In this document: positions 43,393-51,367 of the stretch, piece after piece | Layout of the letters: every line of letters begins with the position of its first letter | Numbering within the stretch: position 1 is the first letter of the stretch | DNA from: Sphingobium baderi | GTDB lineage: Bacteria > Pseudomonadota > Alphaproteobacteria > Sphingomonadales > Sphingomonadaceae | Direction: 5' to 3' | Assembly (NCBI RefSeq): GCF_001456115.1 | Contig: NZ_CP013265.1 | Span: 62,001 to 126,000, forward strand | Length of the DNA stretch: 64,000 bases | Notes under the pieces: model-generated | Database searches by the model: none | Told to the model about the DNA's origin: nothing | What the model saw: the letters and a program-made list of their open reading frames with translations, nothing else | Program-made: the position numbers and the translations under genes

Positions 43393-44381
43393 GCGCGGTT
43401 GCCTTGCCTGCGCTGATCCAGCGCTTCTTCACCGACCGGCTGTGCGTCCAGATGGAGGCGAGCCGTCATACGGTCGCAGGCTATCGCGACACGTTCCGGC
43501 TGTTGCTCCGGTATGCGAGCGCCCACCACGGCAAGCCGCCGGTCAGGCTCACGGTCGAGGATATCGACGCCGATCTGGTCGCCGACTTCCTCGTCCATAC
43601 CGAGACGGCGCGTGGCAACAGCGCGCGCAGCCGCAACACCCGGCTCGCCGCGATCCGCTCGTTCTTCCGCTACGTGGCGATGAGCGATCCGACCTGGCTG
43701 CTGCACTGCCAGCGCATCCTCGCGATGCCCAACAAACGCTATGTGAAGCGCACGGTGACGTTCCTCGACGCCGACGAGATCGCGGCGTTGCTGGCAGCGC
43801 CGGACCGCACGACATGGGCAGGGCGGCGCGATCATGCGCTGCTGCTGCTCGCGGTCCAGACGGGCCTTCGGGCATCCGAACTGGTTGGCCTCACGCGCGG
43901 GGATGTCGTGCTCGGAAGTGGCGCACACATCCGTTGCATGGGCAAGGGCCGGAAGGAGCGCGCCACACCGCTTCGTCGCGAGACTGCCAAGCTGCTGGCG
44001 GCGTGGATCGGCAACGACAAGGACGAGAGCAGACCGCTGTTCCCGTCGATCCGGGGCGAACGGCTGAGCCGCGACGCACTCGAACATCTGGTCCGCAAGC
44101 ACTGCCTCACGGCATCGCGCGCGTGTCCGAGCATCGGCGCCAAGCGGGTCACGCCGCATACGCTGCGCCACAGCACGGCGATGGACTTGCTTCACCACGG
44201 CGTCGATCCTGCGGTGATCGCGCTCTGGCTTGGTCACGAGAACGTCGAGACAACCCAGATCTACATCCACGCCGACATGCGGATGAAGGAGAAGGCGCTC
44301 GCTCGCGTCGCGGCTCCGCCCACCCCGTCAGGCCGGTTCCGGCCCGACGATCAACTCCTCGCGTTCTTGGAAGGGCTCTGA
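43389..44381 (+). CDS. RIT tyrosine recombinase C
   Basis: A 330-residue recombinase overlapping gene B by four bases. Catalytic residues: Arg in QTGLRASELVGL, Lys in GKGRKERATPL, H-x-x-R in PHTLRHSTAMDLL, His in WLGHENVETTQ and Tyr in QIYIHAD. It ends where the inner repeat GATTATGCCGAA begins. All three active sites look intact. Confidence 0.9.
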   Translation: MSAVALPALIQRFFTDRLCVQMEASRHTVAGYRDTFRLLLRYASAHHGKPPVRLTVEDIDADLVADFLVHTETARGNSARSRNTRLAAIRSFFRYVAMSDPTWLLHCQRILAMPNKRYVKRTVTFLDADEIAALLAAPDRTTWAGRRDHALLLLAVQTGLRASELVGLTRGDVVLGSGAHIRCMGKGRKERATPLRRETAKLLAAWIGNDKDESRPLFPSIRGERLSRDALEHLVRKHCLTASRACPSIGAKRVTPHTLRHSTAMDLLHHGVDPAVIALWLGHENVETTQIYIHADMRMKEKALARVAAPPTPSGRFRPDDQLLAFLEGL

Positions 44382-44436
44382 TTATGCCGAACAGACGCAT
44401 GGCCGATGCCCGGAAATCCAGCTTCCAGCGGAACCC

Positions 44437-44466
44437 ATGCGGCATAATCCGGATCACGGCATTATG
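44437..44466 (-). repeat. Right 30-bp terminal inverted repeat of the RIT element
   Basis: Starts ATGCGGCATAATCCGG and ends CACGGCATTATG; exact reverse complement of the left repeat. Confidence 0.95.
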
Positions 44467-44468
44467 CG

Positions 44469-44492
44469 ATTTATGCCGATATCGGCATAAAT
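44469..44492. repeat. 24-bp perfect palindrome at the right RIT junction
   Basis: Arms ATTTATGCCGAT/ATCGGCATAAAT without spacer, directly between the right terminal repeat and the resumption of ardC. It contains two facing copies of the (C)GGCATAA unit also found in the element ends. No counterpart at the left junction. Confidence 0.9.
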
Positions 44493-44496
44493 GTCA

Positions 44497-44797
44497 CTGG
44501 ACAGGCCATCCAGCCCGGCTTGCCCGATCGTTCGGGAAGCGCTTCGGCGATCAGGCATATGCGTTCGAGGAGTTGGTCGCCGAACTGACAGCAGCGCTGG
44601 TTGGCGCCGATGTGGGTCTCCCAACCACCCATCTCGACGATCACGCGGCTTATATCGGCTCCTGGCTCGCCATTTTGCGCAAGGATAATCGCGCATTGCT
44701 GACGGCGGCTGCGCGAGCGGAGGAAGCCGCCGGGTTTCTGCTGCGGGCAACCGATCTCGCTTGCGAGGATGATCTGGACGAGCAGGCGGCTGCTTGA
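44497..44797 (+). pseudogene. ardC: ArdC, 3' part after the RIT insertion
   Basis: From CTGG the frame reads (H)WTGHPARLARSFGKRFGDQ, then YAFEELVAELTAALVGADVG, the ArdC metalloprotease-domain continuation with the E-E-L-V-AE helix. Joining 41125 to 44497 restores the codons GGC CAC TGG (G-H-W) in frame, so excision would recreate an intact gene. On its own it has no start signal and is probably silent. Confidence 0.85.
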
Positions 44798-44814
44798 TCT
44801 CGCCATGTCGCCGA

Positions 44815-44856
44815 TTGCACCATATCCATATATCCGCTATCGTGGATATATGGATA
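44815..44856 (+). promoter_or_regulatory. ars promoter and ArsR operator
   Basis: TTGCAC (44815-44820), 17 bases, TATCGT (44838-44843) make a plausible promoter. A perfect 13-bp inverted repeat, TATCCATATATCC (44823-44835) and GGATATATGGATA (44844-44856), covers the -10 and the arsR start codon at 44850. The start would lie about where transcription begins, implying a leaderless or nearly leaderless arsR message. Confidence 0.6.
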
Positions 44857-45188
44857 ACGAATCTGTCATCGTCGCGTTGGGCGCGCTTGCCCAAGCCACG
44901 CGCCTCGACGCCTTCCGCCTTCTGGTGCGTCACGAACCCGAAGGCCTTCCTGCCGGCGAGGTCGCCAAGGCGCTGGATGTCCCGCAGAACACGATGTCGG
45001 TGCATTTGGCGACCCTGGCGCGTGCCGGCCTGGTCACATCCGAGCGGCGCAGCCGGATCATCAACTACCGCGCCGATCTCGATGCGCTCCGCTCCGTGAT
45101 GCTGTTCCTCGTCAAGGACTGCTGTGGTGGCCGGGCCGAGCTCTGCCATCCACTTGCGGATGAACTGCTTGCCTGTCGTGCTGCCTGA
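44850..45188 (+). CDS. arsR: ArsR-family arsenic-responsive repressor
   Basis: A 112-residue ArsR/SmtB winged-helix protein (ALAQATRLDAFRLLVRHEPE, VPQNTMSVHLATLARAGLV). The C-terminus has VKDCCGGRAELC, a Cys-Cys...Cys arrangement like the arsenite-binding site of alphaproteobacterial ArsR proteins, instead of the classical ELCVCDL motif in helix 3. Start at ATG 44850; the in-frame upstream ATG at 44769 runs through ardC and the operator. Arsenite binding releases it from the palindrome covering its own start. Confidence 0.9.
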   Translation: MDNESVIVALGALAQATRLDAFRLLVRHEPEGLPAGEVAKALDVPQNTMSVHLATLARAGLVTSERRSRIINYRADLDALRSVMLFLVKDCCGGRAELCHPLADELLACRAA

Positions 45189-45200
45189 AAGGACATCAAC

Positions 45201-45737
45201 ATGACTGATCGCCTGTTGAACGTACTGTTTCTTTGCACGGGCAATTCCGCCCGTTCCATCATGGCCGAGGCGATCCTCAGCCGTGAAGGGCTAGGCCGTT
45301 TCAAATCGTTCAGCGCCGGAAGCCAGCCCAAGGGCGAGGTCCATCCGTTCACCATTCATCTCTTGGAGAAGCTGAACTACGACGCAAGCCGGTTCCGCTC
45401 GAAGAGTTGGGAAGAGTTTTCCGGCCCCGATGCGCCGTCCTTGGATTTCGTGTTTACGGTCTGCGACAATGCCGCCAACGAGCTTTGCCCGGTTTGGCCG
45501 GGGCAGCCGCTGACCGCCAATTGGGGGGTGCCCGATCCGGCCGCTATCGAGGACAGCGAAACGGTGCAGCACGCGGCCTTCTTCGATACATACAGGATGC
45601 TGTTCAATCGCATCTCGCTGTTCACCAACCTGCCGTTCGAAGGCCTCGACAAGATGAGTCTACAGAACCGGCTGAACCGGATCGGCAAGGAACAGGGCCG
45701 CGCCGACCTCCCAAGCGAAAAGGTGCCTGGTGCATGA
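45201..45737 (+). CDS. arsC: Arsenate reductase, low-molecular-weight phosphatase type
   Basis: A 178-residue protein with the CX5R active site LCTGNSARS near the N-terminus and the DPAAIEDS region of the phosphatase fold. Cys in FVFTVCDNAANELC could serve in thioredoxin-type disulfide relay. Reduces arsenate to arsenite. Second gene of the ars operon, 12 bases after arsR; its stop overlaps the next start. Confidence 0.9.
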   Translation: MTDRLLNVLFLCTGNSARSIMAEAILSREGLGRFKSFSAGSQPKGEVHPFTIHLLEKLNYDASRFRSKSWEEFSGPDAPSLDFVFTVCDNAANELCPVWPGQPLTANWGVPDPAAIEDSETVQHAAFFDTYRMLFNRISLFTNLPFEGLDKMSLQNRLNRIGKEQGRADLPSEKVPGA

Positions 45738-46174
45738 GCAATGCCGCAATCGATATCGTCATCTATCACAATCCCGAGTGTGGGACGTCGCGCAACACGC
45801 TGGCGATGATCCGCAACGCCGGGATCGAGCCGCATGTGATCGAATATCTCAAGACGCCGCCCAACCGCCCGCGCCTGGTTTCGCTCATCGCCCGCATGGG
45901 CATCAGCGCACGCCAGTTGCTCCGCGAGAAGGGCACGCCCTTCGCCGAGCTGGGTCTTGCCGATCCGACGTTCAGCGATGACCAGCTCATTGATGCGATG
46001 ATCGAGCATCCGATCCTCATCAACCGGCCAATCGTTGTGTCGCCGCTCGGCGTGAAACTCTGCCGTCCATCGGAAGAGGTGCTCGATCTTCTCCCGTCCG
46101 CCCAGCGCGGGGCTTTCACCAAGGAAGATGGCGAGCAGGTCATCGACGCCGCCGGCAAGAGGATCGGGGCGTGA
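45734..46174 (+). CDS. arsC: Arsenate reductase, glutaredoxin-coupled ArsC type
   Basis: A 146-residue ArsC (Spx/ArsC fold): IYHNPECGTSRNTLAMIRNA holds the catalytic Cys, and RPIVVSPLGVKLCRPSEEV the usual arginine and downstream Cys. Start at ATG 45734 in an ATGA overlap with the upstream gene. Having two unrelated arsenate reductases in one operon widens the choice of reductant (thioredoxin or glutaredoxin). Confidence 0.92.
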   Translation: MSNAAIDIVIYHNPECGTSRNTLAMIRNAGIEPHVIEYLKTPPNRPRLVSLIARMGISARQLLREKGTPFAELGLADPTFSDDQLIDAMIEHPILINRPIVVSPLGVKLCRPSEEVLDLLPSAQRGAFTKEDGEQVIDAAGKRIGA

Positions 46175-47238
46175 ACGCGACCGTTGCGGCACAACCCAAG
46201 CCGGCGATCAACAGCTTCGAACGCTATTTGAGCGTCTGGGTGGCGCTCTGCATCGCTGTCGGCATCGCGCTCGGCTATTCGCTGCCGAATCTGTTCGCAG
46301 CCATCGCATCGGCCGAGATCGCGCGCGTGAACCTGGTCGTGGCTGTGCTGATCTGGCTGATGATCGTCCCCATGCTGCTCAAGATCGACCTCGGCGCGTT
46401 GGGGTCGGTTCGCCAACACTGGAAGGGCGTCGGCGTCACCCTCTTCATCAACTGGGCGGTGAAGCCCTTTTCAATGGCGCTGCTCGGCACGCTGTTCCTG
46501 GGATGGCTCTTCCGGCCGCTGCTGCCGCAGGGCGAGATCAACGCCTATATCGCCGGGCTCATCCTGCTCGCCGCCGCCCCCTGCACGGCGATGGTGTTCG
46601 TCTGGTCGAACCTATGCGACGGCGAGCCGACCTATACGCTGAGCCAGGTGGCGCTCAACGACGTGATCATGGTCTTCGCCTTCGCACCGCTGGTCGGACT
46701 GCTGCTGGGCGTCGCCTCGATCACAGTGCCCTGGGACACGCTGCTCATCTCGGTCCTGCTCTATATCGTCGTGCCCGTCATCGTCGCGCAGATCATTCGT
46801 CGGGCGTTGCTATCGTCAGGCGGGCAGCCGGCGCTGGATCGGCTGCTGGCAACGCTTGGGCCGGTGTCGCTGGTTGCGCTGCTGACGACGCTCGTCCTCT
46901 TGTTCGGCTTCCAGGGCCCGGCGATCCTGGCTCATCCGCTGGTCATCGCACTGATTGCCATTCCCATCCTCATCCAGGTCTACTTCAATGCGGGCCTGGC
47001 CTATTGGCTCAGTCGGCGCTTCGGCGTGGCCTGGTGCGTCGCCGCTCCGGCCGCGCTGATCGGCGCGTCCAATTTCTTCGAGCTCGCGGTTGCAGCCGCG
47101 ATCAGCCTGTTCGGCCTCAATTCCGGGGCCGCGCTCGCGACCGTGGTGGGCGTGCTGGTCGAGGTGCCGGTAATGCTGTCTGTCGTCAGCATCGTGAAGA
47201 AGACGCGGCCCTGGTACGAGCAACGCGTTCCTGCATGA
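46171..47238 (+). CDS. acr3: Arsenite efflux permease Acr3
   Basis: A 355-residue, ten-helix membrane protein of the ACR3/BASS family. Conserved segments: NWAVKPFSMALLGTLFLGWL, the Cys motif AAAPCTAMVFVWSNLCDGEP with the essential Cys, and GASNFFELAVAAAISLFG. Exports arsenite using the proton-motive force. GTG start overlaps the arsC stop. Confidence 0.95.
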   Translation: MNATVAAQPKPAINSFERYLSVWVALCIAVGIALGYSLPNLFAAIASAEIARVNLVVAVLIWLMIVPMLLKIDLGALGSVRQHWKGVGVTLFINWAVKPFSMALLGTLFLGWLFRPLLPQGEINAYIAGLILLAAAPCTAMVFVWSNLCDGEPTYTLSQVALNDVIMVFAFAPLVGLLLGVASITVPWDTLLISVLLYIVVPVIVAQIIRRALLSSGGQPALDRLLATLGPVSLVALLTTLVLLFGFQGPAILAHPLVIALIAIPILIQVYFNAGLAYWLSRRFGVAWCVAAPAALIGASNFFELAVAAAISLFGLNSGAALATVVGVLVEVPVMLSVVSIVKKTRPWYEQRVPA

Positions 47239-47666
47239 TCGCTACACTGCTGGATCCCAGGTCGCTTTCCGACCTGATGGCGGAGCTGAGCGCGGCGGGT
47301 CTGCCTGCCAGTGATCTCGCCGAGGCGGGACGCCGCTTCTTTCGGTTCGAGGATGATGCGGGCATTGTCGGCTATGGCGGGATCGAAGGCGACGGCTCCG
47401 ACCGCCTGCTGCGCTCGCTGGTCGTGAAGGCCGATCGGCGCGGATGCGGATTGGGCGGTGCCATTCTCACGGCAGTCGAACGCGCTGCAGCTGATGAGGG
47501 CGCGACTAGCCTGTACCTGCTCACCACGACCGCCGAGCCTTTCTTTCGCCGTCACGGCTATGAAACAGCCGAACGGACCGACGTTCCTGCCGTCATCGCG
47601 CAATCGGCCGAGTTCCGATCGCTATGCCCGGCGAGCGCCGCCCTTTTGTACAAATGGATTGCCTGA
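47235..47666 (+). CDS. arsN: GNAT acetyltransferase, ArsN-like
   Basis: A 143-residue GNAT protein: [20 protein letters not shown] is the acetyl-CoA pyrophosphate loop, followed by [18 protein letters not shown]. Its place in the ars operon between acr3 and arsH points to the ArsN2-type subfamily. ArsN1 enzymes acetylate arsinothricin; the substrate of ArsN2-like members is not known to me. Confidence 0.75.
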   Translation: MIATLLDPRSLSDLMAELSAAGLPASDLAEAGRRFFRFEDDAGIVGYGGIEGDGSDRLLRSLVVKADRRGCGLGGAILTAVERAAADEGATSLYLLTTTAEPFFRRHGYETAERTDVPAVIAQSAEFRSLCPASAALLYKWIA

Positions 47667-48406
47667 TGTCGCGTCTTCGTATCCTTCCCGAACCCGATCA
47701 CATGCCCGCGCTGGACCGTGCAATGATCCGGCCCGATCTCGCCGCCGGGCTCGGCGCGCTTGAGCCGAAACCTCGCATCCTCCTCCTCTACGGCTCGCTG
47801 CGCGAGCGGTCGTTCAGTCGCTTCGCGGTCGAGGAAGCGGCCCGGCTGCTCATCCTCTTCGGCGCCGAAGTGCGGATCTTCGATCCGGCCGATCTCCCGC
47901 TCCCCGACCAGATCAAGGACGATGATCACCCGGCGGTGCATGAGCTTCGCGAGCATGCGCTCTGGTCCGAAGGCATGGTCTGGTGCAGCCCCGAACGGCA
48001 CGGCCAGATCACCGGCATCATGAAAGCGCAGATCGACCATTTGCCGCTCGAATTCGGCGGCATGCGTCCGACCCAGGGCCGGACCCTGGCCGTCATGCAG
48101 GTTTCGGGCGGATCGCAGTCGTTCAACGCAGTCAACACGTTGCGGCTGCTCGGGCGGTGGATGCGCATGTTCACCATCCCCAACCAGTCGAGCATTGCTA
48201 TGGCGTTCAAGGAGTTCGACGAGGACGGCCGTCTCAGTGCCTCAAGCTATTATGACCGGATCGTCGACGTCATGGAGGAGCTGGTGCGCTTCACGGTGCT
48301 GACACGTCGCCATGCCGATCAACTCGTGGACCGCTATTCGGAACGCAAGGCGGCAGCCGCCAAGCGCGACGCGGCACAAGATCTGGCCTCACGGTCGACG
48401 GCCTGA
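47666..48406 (+). CDS. arsH: ArsH NADPH-dependent FMN oxidoreductase
   Basis: A 246-residue flavoprotein: [20 protein letters not shown] is the FMN phosphate-binding loop, with [20 protein letters not shown] and [20 protein letters not shown] typical of ArsH. Oxidises trivalent methylated or aromatic arsenicals and reduces quinones. ATG overlaps the stop of the GNAT gene. Last gene of the ars operon. Confidence 0.93.
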   Translation: MSRLRILPEPDHMPALDRAMIRPDLAAGLGALEPKPRILLLYGSLRERSFSRFAVEEAARLLILFGAEVRIFDPADLPLPDQIKDDDHPAVHELREHALWSEGMVWCSPERHGQITGIMKAQIDHLPLEFGGMRPTQGRTLAVMQVSGGSQSFNAVNTLRLLGRWMRMFTIPNQSSIAMAFKEFDEDGRLSASSYYDRIVDVMEELVRFTVLTRRHADQLVDRYSERKAAAAKRDAAQDLASRSTA

Positions 48407-48753
48407 CGGCCCGGCGCTTGCGATGCGACGCGCTTTCATGCCGTCCTGTGCGCATCGGGAGATCGGGTTGCGGGTGCCCTTCTTAAGGTCCTCTGCGCCA
48501 TGAATGCCTGACGCGACAGGGCCTTCGCGCCTTTCGCCAGAGGATGCGGCACATGGGCCATCGCGCTGGCGGCGGCAACCCGAACGCTCCGGCCGTGTTG
48601 GCGCGCCGAGGCGCGCCGGCCCGCACCACCCGGACCTTATCAGGTTCCCCTTGGGCGTTGCCCGGCGGTGCCGCCGCCGCTTTTTCGATGGCCCGGAGGG
48701 TGCGCATCCGGCGGGAAGGCCGCCGGCCCTGCGACACGGAAAGGCAATCCCTC
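48407..48753 (+). promoter_or_regulatory. Long leader before the DUF2493 gene, no gene seen
   Basis: GC-rich stretch without a convincing frame. It contains CCCGCACCACCC (48620-48631) followed 12 bases later by GTTCCCC (48644-48650) and a GGCGGTGCCGCCGCCGC hairpin region. The same two blocks with nearly the same spacing occur in the leader of the ssb gene at 50885. Candidate structured leader or ssDNA promoter. Confidence 0.4.
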
Positions 48754-49695
48754 ATGACCAGCTCCCTTTCAGCAGTGCTCCAAGCACTCGAACTCGGCCA
48801 TCTCGACCTGACGGGCGACCAACGCACGATGGAAGCGCCGCCACCGGCCGAGGCGCTCGAACAGACCGTCAGCGCCATCTGGAGCGATCTCTTCGCGCTC
48901 TTCCCCTTCACCGCGCTCGAACGCGACATCGAGGATCTGGGCTGGGGCTTCGTCAATCTCTTCCACCGCGCGGCCGCCAAGAAGCATCAGCTGATCGACC
49001 GCCTGACCGACGAGATCCGGCTCCTGCTCGCCGAGCAGGACGGGTCGGAGATCGCGACCGCCGATCTCGAGGACAAGATCGATCTCGCCCGCAAGGTCGA
49101 GCAGTCCGCCCAGGCCTATGAGGGGATGCGCGACACCGCGGCGCGCCACTATCTGCACGAGACCGGCCGCTCCTGGGTGCCCGCGACCGGCAACCGCATC
49201 TCGCTCGGCACGACCGCTGCGATCGTCGATGGCCGGGCCTATTTGCAGGCGCGGCGCGAGCGGGTGCGCGATGCCAATATGGTCCATGGCACGCCCGTGG
49301 TCTTCGCCGGCGGGCGCCTTCGCTTCGCCAGCGACGACGAGGCCAAGCAGTTTGCCGACAATCTGCTGCGGACCCTCAAGGCCGTGCGCGAGCGTGTGGG
49401 CGACATGTATCTCGTCCATGGCGGCGACATGAAGGGCATCGAGCGTCTTGCAGCATCCTGGGCCGAGCAGAACGGCATCCAGCAGCTGCGGTTCGGCCTT
49501 GATCGCAAGCTTGGCGATCGTGCCGGCTTCCGGCGCAACGAGCAGATGCTCTCGGTCAAGCCGCGCTACGTCATCGCCTTCCAGGGCAACGGCGTCACCG
49601 AAAGGCTGGTGATCGAGGCCAAGGCGCGCGGCATCCATGTCGTCGATCGCCGCGGACCGCTCGGAACGCCGCCGGCGGCTTTATCCCGCGGCTGA
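48754..49695 (+). CDS. DUF2493 (SLOG-superfamily) protein
   Basis: A 313-residue protein. The C-terminal third (VVFAGGRLRFASDDEAKQFA, MYLVHGGDMKGIERLAASWA, PRYVIAFQGN GVTERLV region) matches the DUF2493/YspA-type SLOG nucleotide-binding fold with the GGR and HGG motifs. The N-terminal 180 residues are helical. Start at ATG 48754 chosen over upstream in-frame starts that run through the leader. SLOG domains bind nucleotide-derived ligands; plasmid DUF2493 proteins have no defined function that I know. Confidence 0.8.
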   Translation: MTSSLSAVLQALELGHLDLTGDQRTMEAPPPAEALEQTVSAIWSDLFALFPFTALERDIEDLGWGFVNLFHRAAAKKHQLIDRLTDEIRLLLAEQDGSEIATADLEDKIDLARKVEQSAQAYEGMRDTAARHYLHETGRSWVPATGNRISLGTTAAIVDGRAYLQARRERVRDANMVHGTPVVFAGGRLRFASDDEAKQFADNLLRTLKAVRERVGDMYLVHGGDMKGIERLAASWAEQNGIQQLRFGLDRKLGDRAGFRRNEQMLSVKPRYVIAFQGNGVTERLVIEAKARGIHVVDRRGPLGTPPAALSRG

Positions 49696-49702
49696 CCGCC
49701 GT

Positions 49703-49729
49703 GCCGGCCGCTTCGGCGGCCGGCTTTTC
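49703..49729 (+). terminator. Rho-independent terminator after the DUF2493 gene
   Basis: GCCGGCCGC-TTCG-GCGGCCGGC followed by TTTTCT: a 9-bp GC stem with a stable tetraloop and T-run. Confidence 0.85.
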
Positions 49730-49752
49730 TCAATCTCACGAATGCCGGTGCC

Positions 49753-49765
49753 GGAGGGGAGGGGG
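49753..49765 (+). promoter_or_regulatory. G-rich leader motif before the gene at 49809
   Basis: GGAGGGGAGGGGG, 43 bases before the ATG, after the terminator of the previous gene. Confidence 0.5.
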
Positions 49766-49808
49766 CGGGGTGGATGCGTCCCTTGTTCCCTTTCGGAGGT
49801 TCCGCATC

Positions 49809-50477
49809 ATGTTCATGCCCGATCGCGCCAGTGCGTGCGCGCTCCTTGCCTTCCGCGCCGCGCATGGCCGCCACTGGAAGGCGAAGCTGCTGTCGTTATG
49901 GTCAACGGGCAGCGATGTGGACGAAGCCGATGGCGCTTACTTACGGCATTTGCGCAACCAGGCCGGTCCCTCCTGGCTCCGCCAGCTGACGCCGCGCCGC
50001 TGGCGCGCGATCGAAAGATTGGCGGCGCCCGGCGATCCGGTGCTTGCAGCCGTGTTTCTTGATCGTGCGCGCGAATTTCATCGCGGCGCGCAGATTGGCG
50101 CGCCTATTGCGCTTGCGCCGGCACTGCACTTGCTCGCGATCTCCTGCGAACTGGGTTTGAAGGCGCATCTTTTGGGTCATGGCTGGACGGACGATGCGCT
50201 GGCCCGCGATATCCGTCATGACCTTGTCCGCGCCCTCGACGAGGCGCGGCAGCTAGGCCTGCCGGCGCCCGGTCGTCCGCTGGCCGATTTCATCAAGAGC
50301 CTCGGCCCGGCCTATGCCGTGCATCGGATCGACGCGCTGGTGGCAGGTGGCTATGCCTGCGACATCGGCGCCGTGCTTTGCGAGACCGGGCAGCTCCTCG
50401 ATGCCGTGGCGGCCTGCCTGAGGCCAGCCACGCCAGGCGCCGCCACCTTGCGTACCTCCTCTTCCCCCTCCGCGTGA
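49809..50477 (+). CDS. Hypothetical backbone protein
   Basis: A 222-residue protein starting MFMPDRASACALLAFRAAHG. The first 60 residues (GRHWKAKLLSLWSTGSDVDE, YLRHLRNQAGPSWLRQL) look like a small separate domain; the rest (ALHLLAISCELGLKAHLLGH, RDIRHDLVRALDEARQLGL) is helical and resembles HEPN-like helical bundles, without a clear R-x(4-6)-H motif. Preceded by GGAGG about 11 bases upstream of the start. Function unknown. Confidence 0.55.
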   Translation: MFMPDRASACALLAFRAAHGRHWKAKLLSLWSTGSDVDEADGAYLRHLRNQAGPSWLRQLTPRRWRAIERLAAPGDPVLAAVFLDRAREFHRGAQIGAPIALAPALHLLAISCELGLKAHLLGHGWTDDALARDIRHDLVRALDEARQLGLPAPGRPLADFIKSLGPAYAVHRIDALVAGGYACDIGAVLCETGQLLDAVAACLRPATPGAATLRTSSSPSA

Positions 50478-50884
50478 TCGTGCAACGGACGTCGTGTCGA
50501 GCCCGCGAGTGGCCATGCGAAGGATCTACAATCCCGTCCTGCGGCTCAAGGGACGGGCAGATAAGGCACGGGCGTAAGGTCCGCGAGATGCCGGACCGGC
50601 GTGCTCGGCAAAGCCGGCAATATCGGCGGTTTCGCTGGGTGGGCTCCGGTCATGGCCCAAGCGACGCACCGTCCTTCTCCTCATCTGATCCCTAAGCCGG
50701 CCGTCCGCCGCATCCAACCCGCGAGCCATCGGGCCGAGTTGCCGTGTGCCACGGCTGCCCGCACCACCCCTTGTCTCGGGGTTCCCCGGCGCTGCGCTGC
50801 CGGTGGATGGGCCGTCCTGTCCGCCTTGGCCGGGGATCAGTCGAAGGGACGGTCCCTTGGACCCACATCGAAGGAACCCAAGCC
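50478..50884 (+). promoter_or_regulatory. Long leader before ssb, no gene seen
   Basis: About 400 GC-rich bases with no credible gene. It carries CCCGCACCACCC (50758-50769) and GTTCCCC (50781-50787), the same paired blocks as the leader at 48620-48650, followed by GGCGCTGCGCTGCCGG pairing potential and AAGGAACCC near the start codon. Probably a regulatory or structured region. Confidence 0.4.
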
Positions 50885-51292
50885 ATGCAGAACCTCGTCA
50901 TCCTCGCCGGCAATGTCGGTGGCATGCCGGAAACCCGCACCACCCAGGGCGGCACCCGCATCACCCATTTCAGCCTCGCCACCTCGCGCCCGAAGCGCGA
51001 CAGCAACGGCAAGATCCTGCGCGACGACAACAATCGCCGCCTCGAGGACACCGAATGGCACCGGATCACCTGCTTCAACGGCGTCGGCAAGACGGTCGAG
51101 CAATATGTCGACAAGGGCATGAAGGTCATGGTCCGGGGCCGTATCCACTACACCCGCTGGACCGACAGCGAGAATATCGAACGCTACGGCGTCGAGATCA
51201 TCGCCGACGAGGTTACCTTCCTCACCCGCGCCAAGTCGAACGAGAATAGCGGCGGCGGCAACGAGCCCGAGGACGATGAAATCCCGTTCTGA
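50885..51292 (+). CDS. ssb: Single-stranded DNA-binding protein (copy 2)
   Basis: A 135-residue SSB: MQNLVILAGNVGGMPETRTT, THFSLATSRPKRDSNGKI, EWHRITCFNGVGKTVEQYVD and KGMKVMVRGRIHYTRWTDSE form the OB-fold, and the acidic tip EPEDDEIPF is the protein-interaction tail of SSB. Full-length, unlike the tail-less copy at 32765. Plasmid SSB typically supports conjugative entry and can dampen SOS induction. Confidence 0.93.
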   Translation: MQNLVILAGNVGGMPETRTTQGGTRITHFSLATSRPKRDSNGKILRDDNNRRLEDTEWHRITCFNGVGKTVEQYVDKGMKVMVRGRIHYTRWTDSENIERYGVEIIADEVTFLTRAKSNENSGGGNEPEDDEIPF

Positions 51293-51305
51293 GGTCGGAC
51301 AGGGC

Positions 51306-51334
51306 GGCCCGGCGGCATCGCCGCCGGGCCTCTT
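51306..51334 (+). terminator. Rho-independent terminator after ssb
   Basis: GGCCCGGCGGC-ATC-GCCGCCGGGCC, an 11-bp stem, followed by TCTT. Lies between convergent ssb and the minus-strand nuclease gene and could serve ssb. Confidence 0.75.
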
Positions 51335-51367
51335 ATCCTGTTCAGGCGCGGCATGGTCCCAAGCGGA

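Larger units (their letters stand above)
41124..44466 (+). mobile_element. Recombinase-in-trio (RIT) element inserted in ardC
   Basis: About 3.3 kb with perfect 30-bp terminal inverted repeats (41124-41153, 44437-44466), a symmetric inner 12-bp pair (41198-41209, 44380-44391), and three overlapping tyrosine recombinase genes in one direction. This is the known RIT architecture. At the right, 28-30 further bases including a 24-bp palindrome separate the repeat from resumed ardC sequence. Only CA is common to both junctions, so target duplication is 0-2 bp. Confidence 0.9.
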
